A DNA stretch of 64,000 nt from Thalassobacterium maritimum (GCF_031127805.1 NZ_JARXHW010000002.1:62001-126000); one strand, 5' to 3'; positions 45,130 to 55,314 are shown, counted from the first letter of the stretch. Numbers and translations are program-made. Notes: generated by a model from the letters alone, not told the origin.

Positions 45130-47400
45130 TTATATACTATCGTGGAAGGTTCTAGTGATGACGTCCATCTGCTGCTCTTTGGTCAGCTTGATGAAGTTTA
45201 CGGCGTAGCCTGAGACCCGGACGGTGAGTTGTGGGTATTTTTCCGGATGCTCCATCGCATCGAGCAAAGTCTCCTTTTCGAAGACGTTGACATTGATGTG
45301 GTGCCCAGCCGCCTCAAAGTAACCATCCAGAATATTCCCTAGGTTGGCCACTTGTTCGGGTGCTGTTTTGCCCAGTGCCTTAGGCACGATGGAGAAGGTG
45401 TAGGAGATGCCGTCCTGCGAGTGTTCGTAGGGGAGCTTGGCCACCGAAGCCATCGAGGCGACTGCGCCCTTGCGATCACGACCGTGCATGGGGTTGGCCC
45501 CCGGCGCGAAAGGCTCGCCGGCCTTGCGGCCGTCGGGAGTGCTGCCGGTCTTGGTGCCGTAAACCACGTTGGAGGTGATAGTGAGCACCGATTGAGTGGG
45601 CACGGAATTGCGGTAAGTGGGCTGTTGCCGCACTTTATCCATGAAGCGCTCGACCAGATCGTTGGCAAAGGCATCCACACGGTCGTCGTTGTTGCCGAAG
45701 GCCGGATACTCTCCGATCACTTTGTAGTCCACGGCGAGGCCTTCTTGATTGCGGATGACTTTGACCTTGGCGTGCTTCACTGCAGAGAGTGAATCGGCTG
45801 CGACTGAGAGGCCGGCAATGCCGCAGGCCATGGTGCGCAGGATCACGGGGTCGTGAAGGGCCATCATGATGTTCTCTGCTGAGTATTTATCATGCATGTA
45901 GTGGATGATATTCAGCGCTTTGACATAGGTGGCGGCCAGCCAGTCCATGGTCTTGTCGAAGCGTGCCATCAGGTCGTCAAACTCTAGATAGTCGCCGGTG
46001 AAAGGATCACTCTCGGGGGCGATTTGCTGACCACTTTTCTCGTCTTTGCCGCCATTGATGGCGTAGAGCATCGCTTTGGCCAGATTGGCGCGAGCGCCGA
46101 AGAACTGCATTTGCTTGCCGATCCGCATCGCGGAGACACAGCAAGCGATGCCGTAGTCGTCGCCCCAGTACTGGCGCATCAGATCGTCGTTTTCATACTG
46201 AATCGAGCTGGTCTCGATCGATACCTTGGCGCAGAAATCCTTGAAGCCCTGTGGTAAATTTTGCGACCACAACACGGTGAGATTTGGCTCGGGGGCGGGC
46301 CCGAGGTTGTAGAGGGTTTGTAGCACGCGGAAGCTGGACTTGGTCACCAGCGTGCGGCCGTCTTCGCCCATGCCGCCGATGCTTTCGGTCACCCATGTGG
46401 GGTCGCCGGAGAAGAGCTCGTCGTAGTCGGTGGTGCGAATGAAGCGCACGATCCGCATCTTCATAACCAAATGGTCGATGATCTCTTGGGCCTGCTCCTC
46501 GTTTAAAGTACCTTCAGCGAAGTCGCGTTCGAAGTAGATGTCGAAGAAGGTGGCTGTGCGGCCAAAGGACATTGCGGCACCGTTTTGGTCCTTCACCGCC
46601 CCGAGGTAGCCGAAGTAGGTCCATTGCACGGCTTGTTGCCCGTTTTGGGCGGGCAGGGAAATGTCGATGCCATAGGCGGCTGCCATGGTCTTGAGATCTT
46701 TGAGCGCTTTGATCTGATCCTGAGTCTCTTCACGTTCGCGTACCCAGTCTTCGCTGAAGCTTTCGTTTTGGGTGTCTTTGAGCAGGCGTAGCTTATCGGC
46801 AATCAAGCGGTCTACGCCATAGAGCGCGACGCGGCGATAGTCGCCGATGATCCGTCCGCGGCCATAGCCATCGGGCAGGCCAGTCACGATGCCGGCCGAG
46901 CGTGCCTTACGGATGTCGTCGGTGTAGCAGGCGAACACTCCGTCGTTGTGTGTTTTGCGGTGCTTGGCAAAAATGTCCGCAGTCTCGGGGTCCATTTCGC
47001 GGCCGTGTGCCTGCAGCGCTTTCTGGGCGATCCGCACACCGCCATAAGGCAGCATGGCACGTTTGAGTGGCTTGTCGGTCTGCACGCCCACGATGGTTTC
47101 CAGGTCCTGGTTGATATAGCCGGCGCCATGGGAGGCGACCGTGCCGACTACCTTTGTGTCGGCATCCAACACACCACCTGCGGCGCGCTCCTCTTCGAGT
47201 AGCAGCTTGAGCTCGTTCCAAAGTTGTGTGGTTTTTGCGGTCGGCTCTTTCAGAAACGAATAGTCGCCCTGGTAGGGCGTATAGTTCTGCTGAATGAAGT
47301 CGCGAACGTCGATCTGGTCTTGCCAGACTCCGTTACGAAAATTGCGCCATGCGGACGCTGCGTTATCCTCTGTGTGGGCGGGGGATGTTGTAGTTTGCAT
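45130..47400 (-). CDS. pflB: Formate acetyltransferase (pyruvate formate-lyase)
   Basis: PflB cleaves pyruvate with CoA to acetyl-CoA and formate without oxygen. The 756-residue protein is very close to the E. coli enzyme in length (760) and motifs: the adjacent catalytic Cys pair in GIACCVSAMRIGKQMQFFGA and the glycyl-radical loop VRVSGYAVNF with Gly731 near the C terminus. It is complete. Together with pflA this indicates fermentative or facultatively anaerobic growth. The strong similarity to enterobacterial PFL could reflect transfer, but that needs a tree. Confidence 0.96.
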   Translation of the reverse strand: MQTTTSPAHTEDNAASAWRNFRNGVWQDQIDVRDFIQQNYTPYQGDYSFLKEPTAKTTQLWNELKLLLEEERAAGGVLDADTKVVGTVASHGAGYINQDLETIVGVQTDKPLKRAMLPYGGVRIAQKALQAHGREMDPETADIFAKHRKTHNDGVFACYTDDIRKARSAGIVTGLPDGYGRGRIIGDYRRVALYGVDRLIADKLRLLKDTQNESFSEDWVREREETQDQIKALKDLKTMAAAYGIDISLPAQNGQQAVQWTYFGYLGAVKDQNGAAMSFGRTATFFDIYFERDFAEGTLNEEQAQEIIDHLVMKMRIVRFIRTTDYDELFSGDPTWVTESIGGMGEDGRTLVTKSSFRVLQTLYNLGPAPEPNLTVLWSQNLPQGFKDFCAKVSIETSSIQYENDDLMRQYWGDDYGIACCVSAMRIGKQMQFFGARANLAKAMLYAINGGKDEKSGQQIAPESDPFTGDYLEFDDLMARFDKTMDWLAATYVKALNIIHYMHDKYSAENIMMALHDPVILRTMACGIAGLSVAADSLSAVKHAKVKVIRNQEGLAVDYKVIGEYPAFGNNDDRVDAFANDLVERFMDKVRQQPTYRNSVPTQSVLTITSNVVYGTKTGSTPDGRKAGEPFAPGANPMHGRDRKGAVASMASVAKLPYEHSQDGISYTFSIVPKALGKTAPEQVANLGNILDGYFEAAGHHINVNVFEKETLLDAMEHPEKYPQLTVRVSGYAVNFIKLTKEQQMDVITRTFHDSI

Positions 47401-47647
47401 ATCTGTATTAGATTAAAGAAGTGTGAGCTAATTTTATTAGCATTTCCGATTAGTAAAATTTATGCAGAAGAAGTATGTAAACAGGTTGTCTAATCGAGTA
47501 TAAAGTGTGCTAATCCTTTTTTAATAAGCCTATCTTATGGTTCCGGTTAGTGATGTCGGGGAGAATGGAGCGCGAGAGGCAGTCGAAACGTCAGGTGTAG
47601 AGTTCATGTAACTTGACAAATATATCAAATATGGCATATTTTATGGC
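47401..47647. promoter_or_regulatory. pflB upstream region with repeated CTAAT/ATTAG half-sites
   Basis: Five related half-sites lie in about 110 bp upstream of pflB: TTAGATT (47408-47414), a perfect GCTAAT-TTT-ATTAGC palindrome (47427-47441), GATTAG (47448-47453), CTAATC (47490-47495) and GCTAATC (47509-47515). This clustering fits a regulator binding site array. The region also holds the promoter of the toxin-antitoxin locus transcribed rightward. Confidence 0.45.
47613..47642 (+). promoter_or_regulatory. Promoter and operator of the HigBA-like locus
   Basis: TTGACA (47613-47618) and TATTTT (47637-47642) are 18 bp apart and lie just before the GTG at 47648. The -10 region sits within AAATAT-GGC-ATATTT (47628-47642), an imperfect palindrome that the XRE antitoxin could use as operator. 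Confidence 0.5.
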
Positions 47648-47976
47648 GTGAGGTGGTCGGTTTTAATTTTGAATGAAACAGTGGAGAAGGAGTTGGAGGC
47701 TTTCCTGTAGATATGCAGGCACGGTTCTCGCGGGTGGTTTCTTTAATTGAAGAATTCGGTTTGCCGCATGTGGGAATGCCTCATCTCAGGCATTTGCAGG
47801 ATAAGCTATGGGAAATGCGATTGACAGGGCGTGATGGGATTTCTCGTGCGCTCTATGTGACTGCCCGCGGTGAAAAAGTGGTGGTTGTCCGTGTTTTCAT
47901 TAAGAAAACACGGACAACGCCTCCAAGAGAAATTAGGCTGGCATTAGAGCGAGCGAAAGAAATTGAAGGGGATTAA
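47648..47976 (+). pseudogene. Frameshifted HigB/RelE-type toxin (phage Gp49-like)
   Basis: From GTG at 47648 the frame reads RWSVLILNETVEKELEAF and then hits a TAG. Shifting back by one base at TTTCCTG continues exactly with PVDMQARFSRVVSLIEEFGL, then MPHLRHLQDKLWEMRLTGRD and VVVVRVFIKKT, the expected order for a RelE/HigB-family toxin of about 108 residues. A single missing base (or a programmed -1 shift) explains this. Translation from the internal ATG at 47713 would yield only 87 residues without the first strand-helix. The antitoxin gene follows 2 bp later and is intact. Confidence 0.78.
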
Positions 47977-47978
47977 CA

Positions 47979-48257
47979 ATGAAGACAGCAACACAGTTAC
48001 ACAGAAAGTGGATTAAGAACGCAGATTACGCAGAAGCTTTTAATGCGCTTGAAGACGAGTTTTCAGTCGCACGTGCATTAATAGATGCACGCACGAAAGC
48101 AAAACTCACTCAATCGGAAGTGGCGGCACGTATGGAGACATCGCAAGCAGCTGTGGCTCGACTGGAGGCTGGGAGGGGGAATCCATCGCTCGCGACTTTG
48201 AAGCGTTACGCCAACGCCACGGGCAGTCATCTCAAAATCGCTTTGGAGCCTGTTTGA
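47979..48257 (+). CDS. HigA-type XRE antitoxin
   Basis: The 92-residue protein has an XRE/Cro-type helix-turn-helix at about 40-85 (LTQSEVAARMETSQAAVARL, AGRGNPSLATLKRYA), with an N-terminal helix for toxin contact. It is the likely DNA-binding antitoxin and autorepressor of the locus. Its order (toxin first) is that of HigBA systems. It is intact although the toxin gene before it is frameshifted. Confidence 0.82.
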   Translation: MKTATQLHRKWIKNADYAEAFNALEDEFSVARALIDARTKAKLTQSEVAARMETSQAAVARLEAGRGNPSLATLKRYANATGSHLKIALEPV

Positions 48258-48272
48258 TCCTTGAAAGAGTCG

Positions 48273-48293
48273 TCAGAAGACAGATGTCAGAGG
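48273..48293. repeat. Second copy of TCAGAAGACAG repeat
   Basis: TCAGAAGACAGA followed by TGTCAGAGG matches the element between pflB and pflA in inverted orientation. Only about 20 bp are related, so this may be a remnant. Confidence 0.35.
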
Positions 48294-48318
48294 CCCAGTC
48301 TGAATATCAATAAGTCAC

Positions 48319-48350
48319 AAAAAAACGCTCACGGTTTCCCGTGAGCGTTT
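48319..48350 (-). terminator. Intrinsic terminator of typA
   Basis: AAACGCTCACGG (48323-48334) and CCGTGAGCGTTT (48339-48350) form a perfect 12-bp stem with a 4-nt loop. Read on the minus strand the stem is followed by a T-run, 26 bp after the typA stop. It also separates typA from the convergent toxin-antitoxin locus. Confidence 0.88.
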
Positions 48351-48375
48351 GGTCTAAATAATCTGCCCTATGGGC

Positions 48376-50211
<1,836 letters not shown>

Positions 50212-50230
50212 TTACTTAAGGATGTCTTTG

Positions 50231-50300
50231 TCGTAATCCGTCTCTCAATCCCTCTCTGATGCATCCCAGAGGTGGGACTACTTGAAGAGTTGGATTACGA
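50231..50300. other. Palindromic element upstream of typA
   Basis: TCGTAATCC (50231-50239) and GGATTACGA (50292-50300) form a perfect 9-bp outer stem enclosing CCTCT (50251-50255) and AGAGG (50268-50272). It would fold in the typA 5' leader on the minus strand. It may be a structured leader or a palindromic mobile repeat. Confidence 0.45.
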
Positions 50301-50317
50301 TTAAGATCACCTAGAAA

Positions 50318-50347
50318 GAGAAAACCCGCCGAGAAATTTACGGCGGG
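50318..50347 (-). terminator. Intrinsic terminator of the LEA2 lipoprotein gene
   Basis: CCCGCCG (50325-50331) and CGGCGGG (50341-50347) form a 7-bp GC stem with a 9-nt loop. On the minus strand it is followed by TTTTCTCTTTCT. Confidence 0.75.
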
Positions 50348-50482
50348 GTGGTAGTTAAAGGGCGGCATAGATGTCAGCCCGAGGCACGAAGTCAATGGAA
50401 ATAGACAGTGCTCAAGAGCTCCGCCTTGGCATTCATTCGTGCGGCGGCTGTCTACATGCGCAGTCGCTGCTTGGTTGTATGC

Positions 50483-50941
50483 TCAGTATAGAGGTAAAAC
50501 GCCGCTTTCGGCTACAGTGGTGGCAGGCATCCATTTCGAGGTGGTACCGAGCTTGGCACGCAGCTGGTAGGGCAGCTCCGTGCTGGTGCTTTCCATTAAG
50601 CGGGCGGCGAGTCGCACGCTGTTCACTAAGTTGGCTGCAGAGCTGACGGAGACCACTGTATCACTATAGCCTTCAATGCTTGGAATTTGATTCGAAGTGC
50701 CATTCACCACATGTATGCCGTCGATGCTGAGCTCGTAATACAAGCCCTTGAGCTCAATCGGTTCTGGGTTGGGGTTGACGATGCGAAGTTGGATTGTGAA
50801 CTGCAGGACGGCTGTATCGGTAGCGCTTTTACTGATGCCAACTACGTCCACCTTGGCTTGCTCGTAATTGGAGGGCATGCTTGCGCATCCACCCAAGCTG
50901 AGTGTGAGTATCATGGCGAAGAGCAATGGCAAAAATTTCAT
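50483..50941 (-). CDS. LEA type 2 family lipoprotein
   Basis: The 152-residue protein has a signal peptide with lipobox LSLGGC, so Cys near position 19 should be lipidated, and one LEA_2 domain (VDVVGISKSATDTAVLQFTI, IVNPNPEPIELKGLYYEL). It would sit in the periplasm attached to a membrane. LEA2 proteins are linked to desiccation tolerance in plants; the bacterial role is unclear. The ATG at 50941 is chosen; an ATG two codons earlier (50947) is equally possible. Confidence 0.85.
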   Translation of the reverse strand: MKFLPLLFAMILTLSLGGCASMPSNYEQAKVDVVGISKSATDTAVLQFTIQLRIVNPNPEPIELKGLYYELSIDGIHVVNGTSNQIPSIEGYSDTVVSVSSAANLVNSVRLAARLMESTSTELPYQLRAKLGTTSKWMPATTVAESGVLPLY

Positions 50942-51064
50942 AGGCATAAAGAAACCCTTTGCTGTCAGAACGGCGAGCTTTTTACCTCATTCTAAGGGTG
51001 GGGCAGGTGCGTGCTCGAAAGAATATTCTGTCCTATTACTCGCGCATATTCTAACACTCAACTT

Positions 51065-51988
51065 ATGCTTATGGACGCTGACAATTACTTCTATCAATAT
51101 CGACCCGCTGCCTACTTCCTTGTCACGGATGAAGATGCGGCGGATTTTTTGCAAAGTCAGTTCAGCAATGAACTGCGTCCTTTTGAGCCTGGACGTTGCT
51201 GCTACGGGCTCTGGCTGGATGTGAAGGGCAAGGTGATTGCTGACAGTGTCGTGCTTTGCGAGGGCGAGGAGCGCTTTCGGGTCTTGAGTGAATGTTGCCC
51301 CGGCGAGGTGATTACAGCGCATATGCAGCGACACATCATTGCCGATGAGGTCGTGATCGAGCCCGCAGGGCCCGCATGGGCCTTGCAGCTTTTCGCGGGC
51401 GCTGTGACTGCGCTTGGATGGACGCCGCCGCAGCTGGGGCAGTTTGAGACGATTCCCGGCGGTAGGCTCTACTGCGCACGTGATCAGCATTATACTATAG
51501 TCCTGGAGTCCGAGTCCGCCGCGGAGGCCTGTCGAGCTCGATTACTAGCGGCTGGCTTTGCGGCCTATTCCGAGGCAGAGCAGGGGCTTGCGCGTCTCGC
51601 GGCGGGTATTCCGTTGGTTCCCGATGAAATTGGCCCTGCCGACCTGCCGGGAGAGGGAGGCTTGCAGCAGGATGCCATCTCGTTTACAAAGGGCTGCTAC
51701 CTTGGGCAAGAGGTGGTGGCTCGTATGCATAATTTAGGTAAGCCACAGCGTGGCCTGTTTATCGTCACGGGGCAGGGCAGCCTGCCTTCGGTGCCCTGTG
51801 CTTTATATAATGAAGGTGCTAAGCAAGTCGGAGAGTTGCGCACCGCTTATCCTGAAGCTGCAGGAGATGCTTGGCGCGGTGTGGCGATTTTAAAAACACG
51901 CTATGCCAGTGAGGGCGAACGCCTGCACTCTGATGCGGAAGAGGTGATGGTCGCTGAGCTACTGCGGAAAGGGCCTAAGCATGACTGA
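51065..51988 (+). CDS. ygfZ: YgfZ/GcvT-domain folate-binding protein
   Basis: YgfZ uses tetrahydrofolate and supports repair or maturation of certain Fe-S enzymes. The 307-residue protein has the family signature KGCYLGQEVVARMH at about residue 220, with the conserved Cys, and an N-terminal GcvT-like domain. The ATG at 51065 is chosen (a second ATG is at 51071); a GTG at 51011 would add 18 unrelated residues. A 66-residue gene overlaps its end by 8 nt. Confidence 0.88.
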   Translation: MLMDADNYFYQYRPAAYFLVTDEDAADFLQSQFSNELRPFEPGRCCYGLWLDVKGKVIADSVVLCEGEERFRVLSECCPGEVITAHMQRHIIADEVVIEPAGPAWALQLFAGAVTALGWTPPQLGQFETIPGGRLYCARDQHYTIVLESESAAEACRARLLAAGFAAYSEAEQGLARLAAGIPLVPDEIGPADLPGEGGLQQDAISFTKGCYLGQEVVARMHNLGKPQRGLFIVTGQGSLPSVPCALYNEGAKQVGELRTAYPEAAGDAWRGVAILKTRYASEGERLHSDAEEVMVAELLRKGPKHD

Positions 51989-52181
51989 TCCAGCAAATGA
52001 CTATGTGGGCGAGCTGACGCAGATCTTTATCAACTTAGGAGCTGCTGAAGATTCGGCTGAGGTGATGGCGAGACAACTCTTAAAGCGTGCAGGGCAGATC
52101 GCCGAAGAGCGCGGAATTTCAAAAGTCGAAGCGACGGAAACCCTATTAAAACAGGTGTTTGAAGCGCGTCAGCAAGCTTGA
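51981..52181 (+). CDS. Small helical protein of unknown function
   Basis: The 66-residue protein is predicted to be mostly helical (LTQIFINLGAAEDSAEVMAR, QLLKRAGQIAEERG, EATETLLKQVFEARQQA). It starts inside the last codons of ygfZ (8-nt overlap), a sign of translational coupling. No family is recognised. Confidence 0.65.
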   Translation: MTDPANDYVGELTQIFINLGAAEDSAEVMARQLLKRAGQIAEERGISKVEATETLLKQVFEARQQA

Positions 52182-52258
52182 AATCGCTCAGGTAAAGGCT
52201 TCAGAGCGTGCATGCCGCTGAAAACCGCAAATAATAGGGCCTCAGAGCGGATTTTAGG

Positions 52259-52288
52259 TTGACGGTCACAAGTGCGCGTTCCCATATT
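52259..52288 (+). promoter_or_regulatory. Candidate promoter of the HU gene
   Basis: TTGACG (52259-52264) and CATATT (52283-52288) are 18 bp apart, about 50 bp before the HU start codon. Confidence 0.4.
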
Positions 52289-52335
52289 TGCGGTGGTCAT
52301 ACGACCAAACAACCTCAACAATATTATTAATATTC

Positions 52336-52612
<277 letters not shown>

Positions 52613-52618
52613 GAAATC

Positions 52619-52918
52619 GGTCCGCTCCGGACCTAGTTCTTTAGTCGGCGCTTTTTAGAGTCCCCTATATTAAATAGCCCTTATTAATTGTTGCCCGATT
52701 TGGCGGTTTACCCCTTCGCCTGGTCGAGCTTTTCAAAACCCGCAGTTTCCACTTTGGAGGCTGCGGGTTTTTTTATGCCGAAAACGAGCGTGCTTGAGGC
52801 CCAAAGGAGAGCTTGCGAGCGACCTGCATGAAAAATCCTGCCTTTGCGGTTGCCAGCGAGCTGAAAGCTATCCTTATTGAGACCCTTTTGAGAATCACCA
52901 TTTATTAGGAACAAGATT
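52619..52918. other. Intergenic region between HU and leuC
   Basis: No gene is supported. The region has a 6-bp hairpin right after the HU gene and a strong terminator at 52739-52774. About 105 bp lie between the two, so a small RNA or an extended HU 3' end are possibilities. A 72-codon frame on the minus strand looks non-coding. Confidence 0.5.
52739..52774 (+). terminator. Intrinsic terminator upstream of leuC
   Basis: CCCGCAG (52739-52745) and CTGCGGG (52761-52767) form a 7-bp GC-rich stem with a 15-nt loop followed by seven T. It ends either the HU transcript or a leader transcript of leuC. Confidence 0.75.
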
Positions 52919-54343
52919 ATGGGCAAAAGCTTATTTGAAAAAGTATGGGACGCGCACGCGGTTCGCCAATTGGCAAACGGTCAGACGCAGTTATTAATCG
53001 GTACGCACCTTATTCACGAGGTCACCAGTCCGCAAGCCTTTGGCATGCTCCGCGACCGTGGTTTAAAAGTGCAGTACCCGCACCGCACTTTTGCGACTGT
53101 GGACCACATCGTGCCCACTAATGAGGCCGTGGAACCCTATAGCGATCCGCTCGCTCAGGGCATGATCGAAGAGTTGCGTAAGAATTGCGCCGAAAACGAC
53201 GTTACTTTCTTTGATACCAACACTGGCAAGCAGGGCGTCGTTCACATCGTGGGCCCAGAGCAGGGTATCACGCAGCCCGGCACCACCATTGCTTGTGGTG
53301 ACTCGCACACAGCGACTCACGGTGCTTTTGGTGCCATTGCTTTCGGTATCGGCACCAGTCAGGTGCGTGACGTCTTGGCCACCCAAACGATTGCTTTGAA
53401 CGAGCTCAAAGTGCGCCGTATCAACGTGAACGGCACATTGCCCCCCGGTGTGTATGCCAAGGATGTGATCTTGCACATCATTCGCTTGCTCGGCACTCAG
53501 GGCGGCACCGGTTATGCCTATGAGTATGCCGGCACTACATTCGATAACTTCACTATGGAAGAACGGATGACAGTTTGCAACATGTCGATCGAGGGCGGTG
53601 CTCGCGTAGGTTATGTGAACCCCGACGAAACCACTTTCGAATACCTGAAGGGCCGCCCATATGCACCTAAGGGCGCGGCTTGGGATGCGGCTGTTGAGCA
53701 ATGGAAGTCCTTTGCTTCGGATGCCGACTGCACATTCGACGATGTTGTAGATATCGATGCGGCGCAAATTCAACCGACTGTCACTTGGGGAATCACTCCA
53801 GGTCAAGGTGTGGGCATCGAAGAAAACATCCCCGCGGTGGAAGATGCGCCGACTCAATCGGAGCGTGACTCGGTGGCCGAAGCGCTCGAATACATGAAGT
53901 TTGAAGGTGCGAGCCCCATCAAGGGCAAGAAAATCGATGTCGCCTTCCTTGGTTCTTGCACCAATGGCCGTTTGTCCGACTTCCAGGAGGTCGCCAAATA
54001 CCTTAAAGGGCACAAAGTTGCTGCAGGGGTACAAGCGATTGTAGTTCCTGGCTCACAGGTCGTGGCCAAGATCGCTGAAGAACTCGGCTTGGATAAGATC
54101 TTTATCGAGGCCGGTTTTGAATGGCGTGCGGCAGGTTGCTCCATGTGCTTGGCGATGAATCCCGATAAATTGATCGGCGATCAACTTTGCGCGAGTTCCT
54201 CCAATCGTAACTTCAAGGGCCGTCAAGGTAGCCCGACTGGGCGCACCATGTTGATGAGTCCGCTGATGGTGGCCGCTGCGGCCGTCACGGGAGAGGTTTC
54301 CGATGCACGCGAAGTCTTCGGATTCGCTTCCGCAAATGCTTAA
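52919..54343 (+). CDS. leuC: 3-isopropylmalate dehydratase large subunit
   Basis: With LeuD, LeuC isomerises 2-isopropylmalate to 3-isopropylmalate in leucine synthesis. The 474-residue aconitase-family protein has the [4Fe-4S] ligand Cys in GSCTNGR and CSMCLAMNPD, and IACGDSHTATHGAFGAI. It is complete. leuD follows after a 72-bp space with four 11-bp tandem repeats. Confidence 0.96.
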   Translation: MGKSLFEKVWDAHAVRQLANGQTQLLIGTHLIHEVTSPQAFGMLRDRGLKVQYPHRTFATVDHIVPTNEAVEPYSDPLAQGMIEELRKNCAENDVTFFDTNTGKQGVVHIVGPEQGITQPGTTIACGDSHTATHGAFGAIAFGIGTSQVRDVLATQTIALNELKVRRINVNGTLPPGVYAKDVILHIIRLLGTQGGTGYAYEYAGTTFDNFTMEERMTVCNMSIEGGARVGYVNPDETTFEYLKGRPYAPKGAAWDAAVEQWKSFASDADCTFDDVVDIDAAQIQPTVTWGITPGQGVGIEENIPAVEDAPTQSERDSVAEALEYMKFEGASPIKGKKIDVAFLGSCTNGRLSDFQEVAKYLKGHKVAAGVQAIVVPGSQVVAKIAEELGLDKIFIEAGFEWRAAGCSMCLAMNPDKLIGDQLCASSSNRNFKGRQGSPTGRTMLMSPLMVAAAAVTGEVSDAREVFGFASANA

Positions 54344-54350
54344 TTCCTAG

Positions 54351-54394
54351 TGCATGTTTTCTGCATATTTTCTGCATATCTTTTGCATCTTTTT
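54351..54394. repeat. Four 11-bp tandem repeats between leuC and leuD
   Basis: The units are TGCATGTTTTC, TGCATATTTTC, TGCATATCTTT and TGCATCTTTTT, in exact 11-bp register (54351, 54362, 54373, 54384), about one helical turn apart. They are T-rich on the coding strand. They may be a polymorphic tandem repeat or a regulatory array. Confidence 0.7.
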
Positions 54395-54415
54395 TAATTC
54401 TTAATTTATTTAGTC

Positions 54416-55018
54416 ATGCCATCCACACCTATTAAACAAGTTACCGGTAAGGGCGTATTCGTTCCCGGCGACGACATCGATACCGATCGCATCATCCCTG
54501 CACGTTTCATGAAGTGCATCACTTTCGATGGCCTCGGTGAGTATCTTTTCCACGACGTTCGTAAGACAGAGTCGGGCGAAGATAAAAAACACAACCTCAA
54601 TGATCCACGCTTCGCCGAAGCCTCGATCATCGTCAGCGGCAACAACTTCGGTTGCGGCAGCTCGCGTGAACACGCGCCTCAGTCCATCCTGCGTGCTGGC
54701 TACAACGCTGTGATTGCTGGCAGCTTTGCGGAGATCTTCTTTGGCAATTCCACAAACCTCGGTGTGGTCTGTGTCATCGCCAGCGATGCGGACCGTGCTA
54801 CCATCGCACAAGCAATCGATACCAACCCGGAACTGGAAATTACCATCGACGTCGAAGATCACAAGATCTGGTTCGGTGACCAGTCGGTCCCTTGCGAGAT
54901 CAAGCCCGGTGCGCGTGACAGCCTGCTCAGTGGTAATTATGATCCGCTCGATGAGTTGCTTGAAGGCTCTGCTGATGTCGCGAAGACTGCGGGCGCTTTG
55001 CCATACATGCATGCGTGA
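54416..55018 (+). CDS. leuD: 3-isopropylmalate dehydratase small subunit
   Basis: LeuD is the swivelling partner of LeuC. The 200-residue protein has the family pattern VPGDDIDTDRIIPARFMKC and the substrate loop NFGCGSSREHAPQSI. It is complete. It overlaps nothing and is followed 68 bp later by a small membrane-protein gene. Confidence 0.95.
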   Translation: MPSTPIKQVTGKGVFVPGDDIDTDRIIPARFMKCITFDGLGEYLFHDVRKTESGEDKKHNLNDPRFAEASIIVSGNNFGCGSSREHAPQSILRAGYNAVIAGSFAEIFFGNSTNLGVVCVIASDADRATIAQAIDTNPELEITIDVEDHKIWFGDQSVPCEIKPGARDSLLSGNYDPLDELLEGSADVAKTAGALPYMHA

Positions 55019-55086
55019 CATCCGTGATGTATTCTGTTAGCTTGCCGAGCTTGCTAAAGGAATATTCACATTCACACATCATAATT

Positions 55087-55245
55087 ATGGATAACAAAAT
55101 CGTTCTCATTCTCCTTGCCATTTTTCTCCCTCCAGTTGCGGTTGCGCTGAAGTCGGGTGCTGGCAAGTCATTGCTGATTAATATCATCCTTTGCTTCTTT
55201 TTTTATATCCCAGCCGTGATTCACGCGCTCTTGGTTGTGCTCTAA
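55087..55245 (+). CDS. Pmp3/YqaE-family small membrane protein
   Basis: The 52-residue protein has two TM helices and the Pmp3 pattern (LLAIFLPPVAVALKSG; LINIILCFFFYIPAVIHALL). Members are linked to membrane stress in plants and yeast; the bacterial role is unclear. The ATG at 55087 is chosen because the longer frame (55015) starts inside leuD. Confidence 0.88.
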   Translation: MDNKIVLILLAIFLPPVAVALKSGAGKSLLINIILCFFFYIPAVIHALLVVL

Positions 55246-55275
55246 GCAAGGGAACTTCGGGCAATATTTACTGAC

Positions 55276-55307
55276 AAAAGGCGCAGCTTCGGTTGCGCCT
55301 TTTTTTA
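55276..55307 (+). terminator. Intrinsic terminator after the Pmp3 gene
   Basis: AAAAGGCGCA (55276-55285) and TGCGCCTTTT (55294-55303) form a 10-bp stem with loop GCTTCGGT, followed by a run of T. Confidence 0.88.
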
Positions 55308-55314
55308 TCTGATT

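Noticed and set aside
52690..52774. Possible tRNA or SRP RNA between HU and leuC
   Set aside because: I could not fit a cloverleaf, a T-loop motif or an SRP tetraloop; only a terminator hairpin is clear.
53063..54034. 323-codon open frame antisense to leuC
   Set aside because: Shadow of the leuC codon pattern; leuC is complete and conserved over the same stretch.
54351..54394. CRISPR-like array
   Set aside because: The units are 11 bp with no spacers, so this is a simple tandem repeat.
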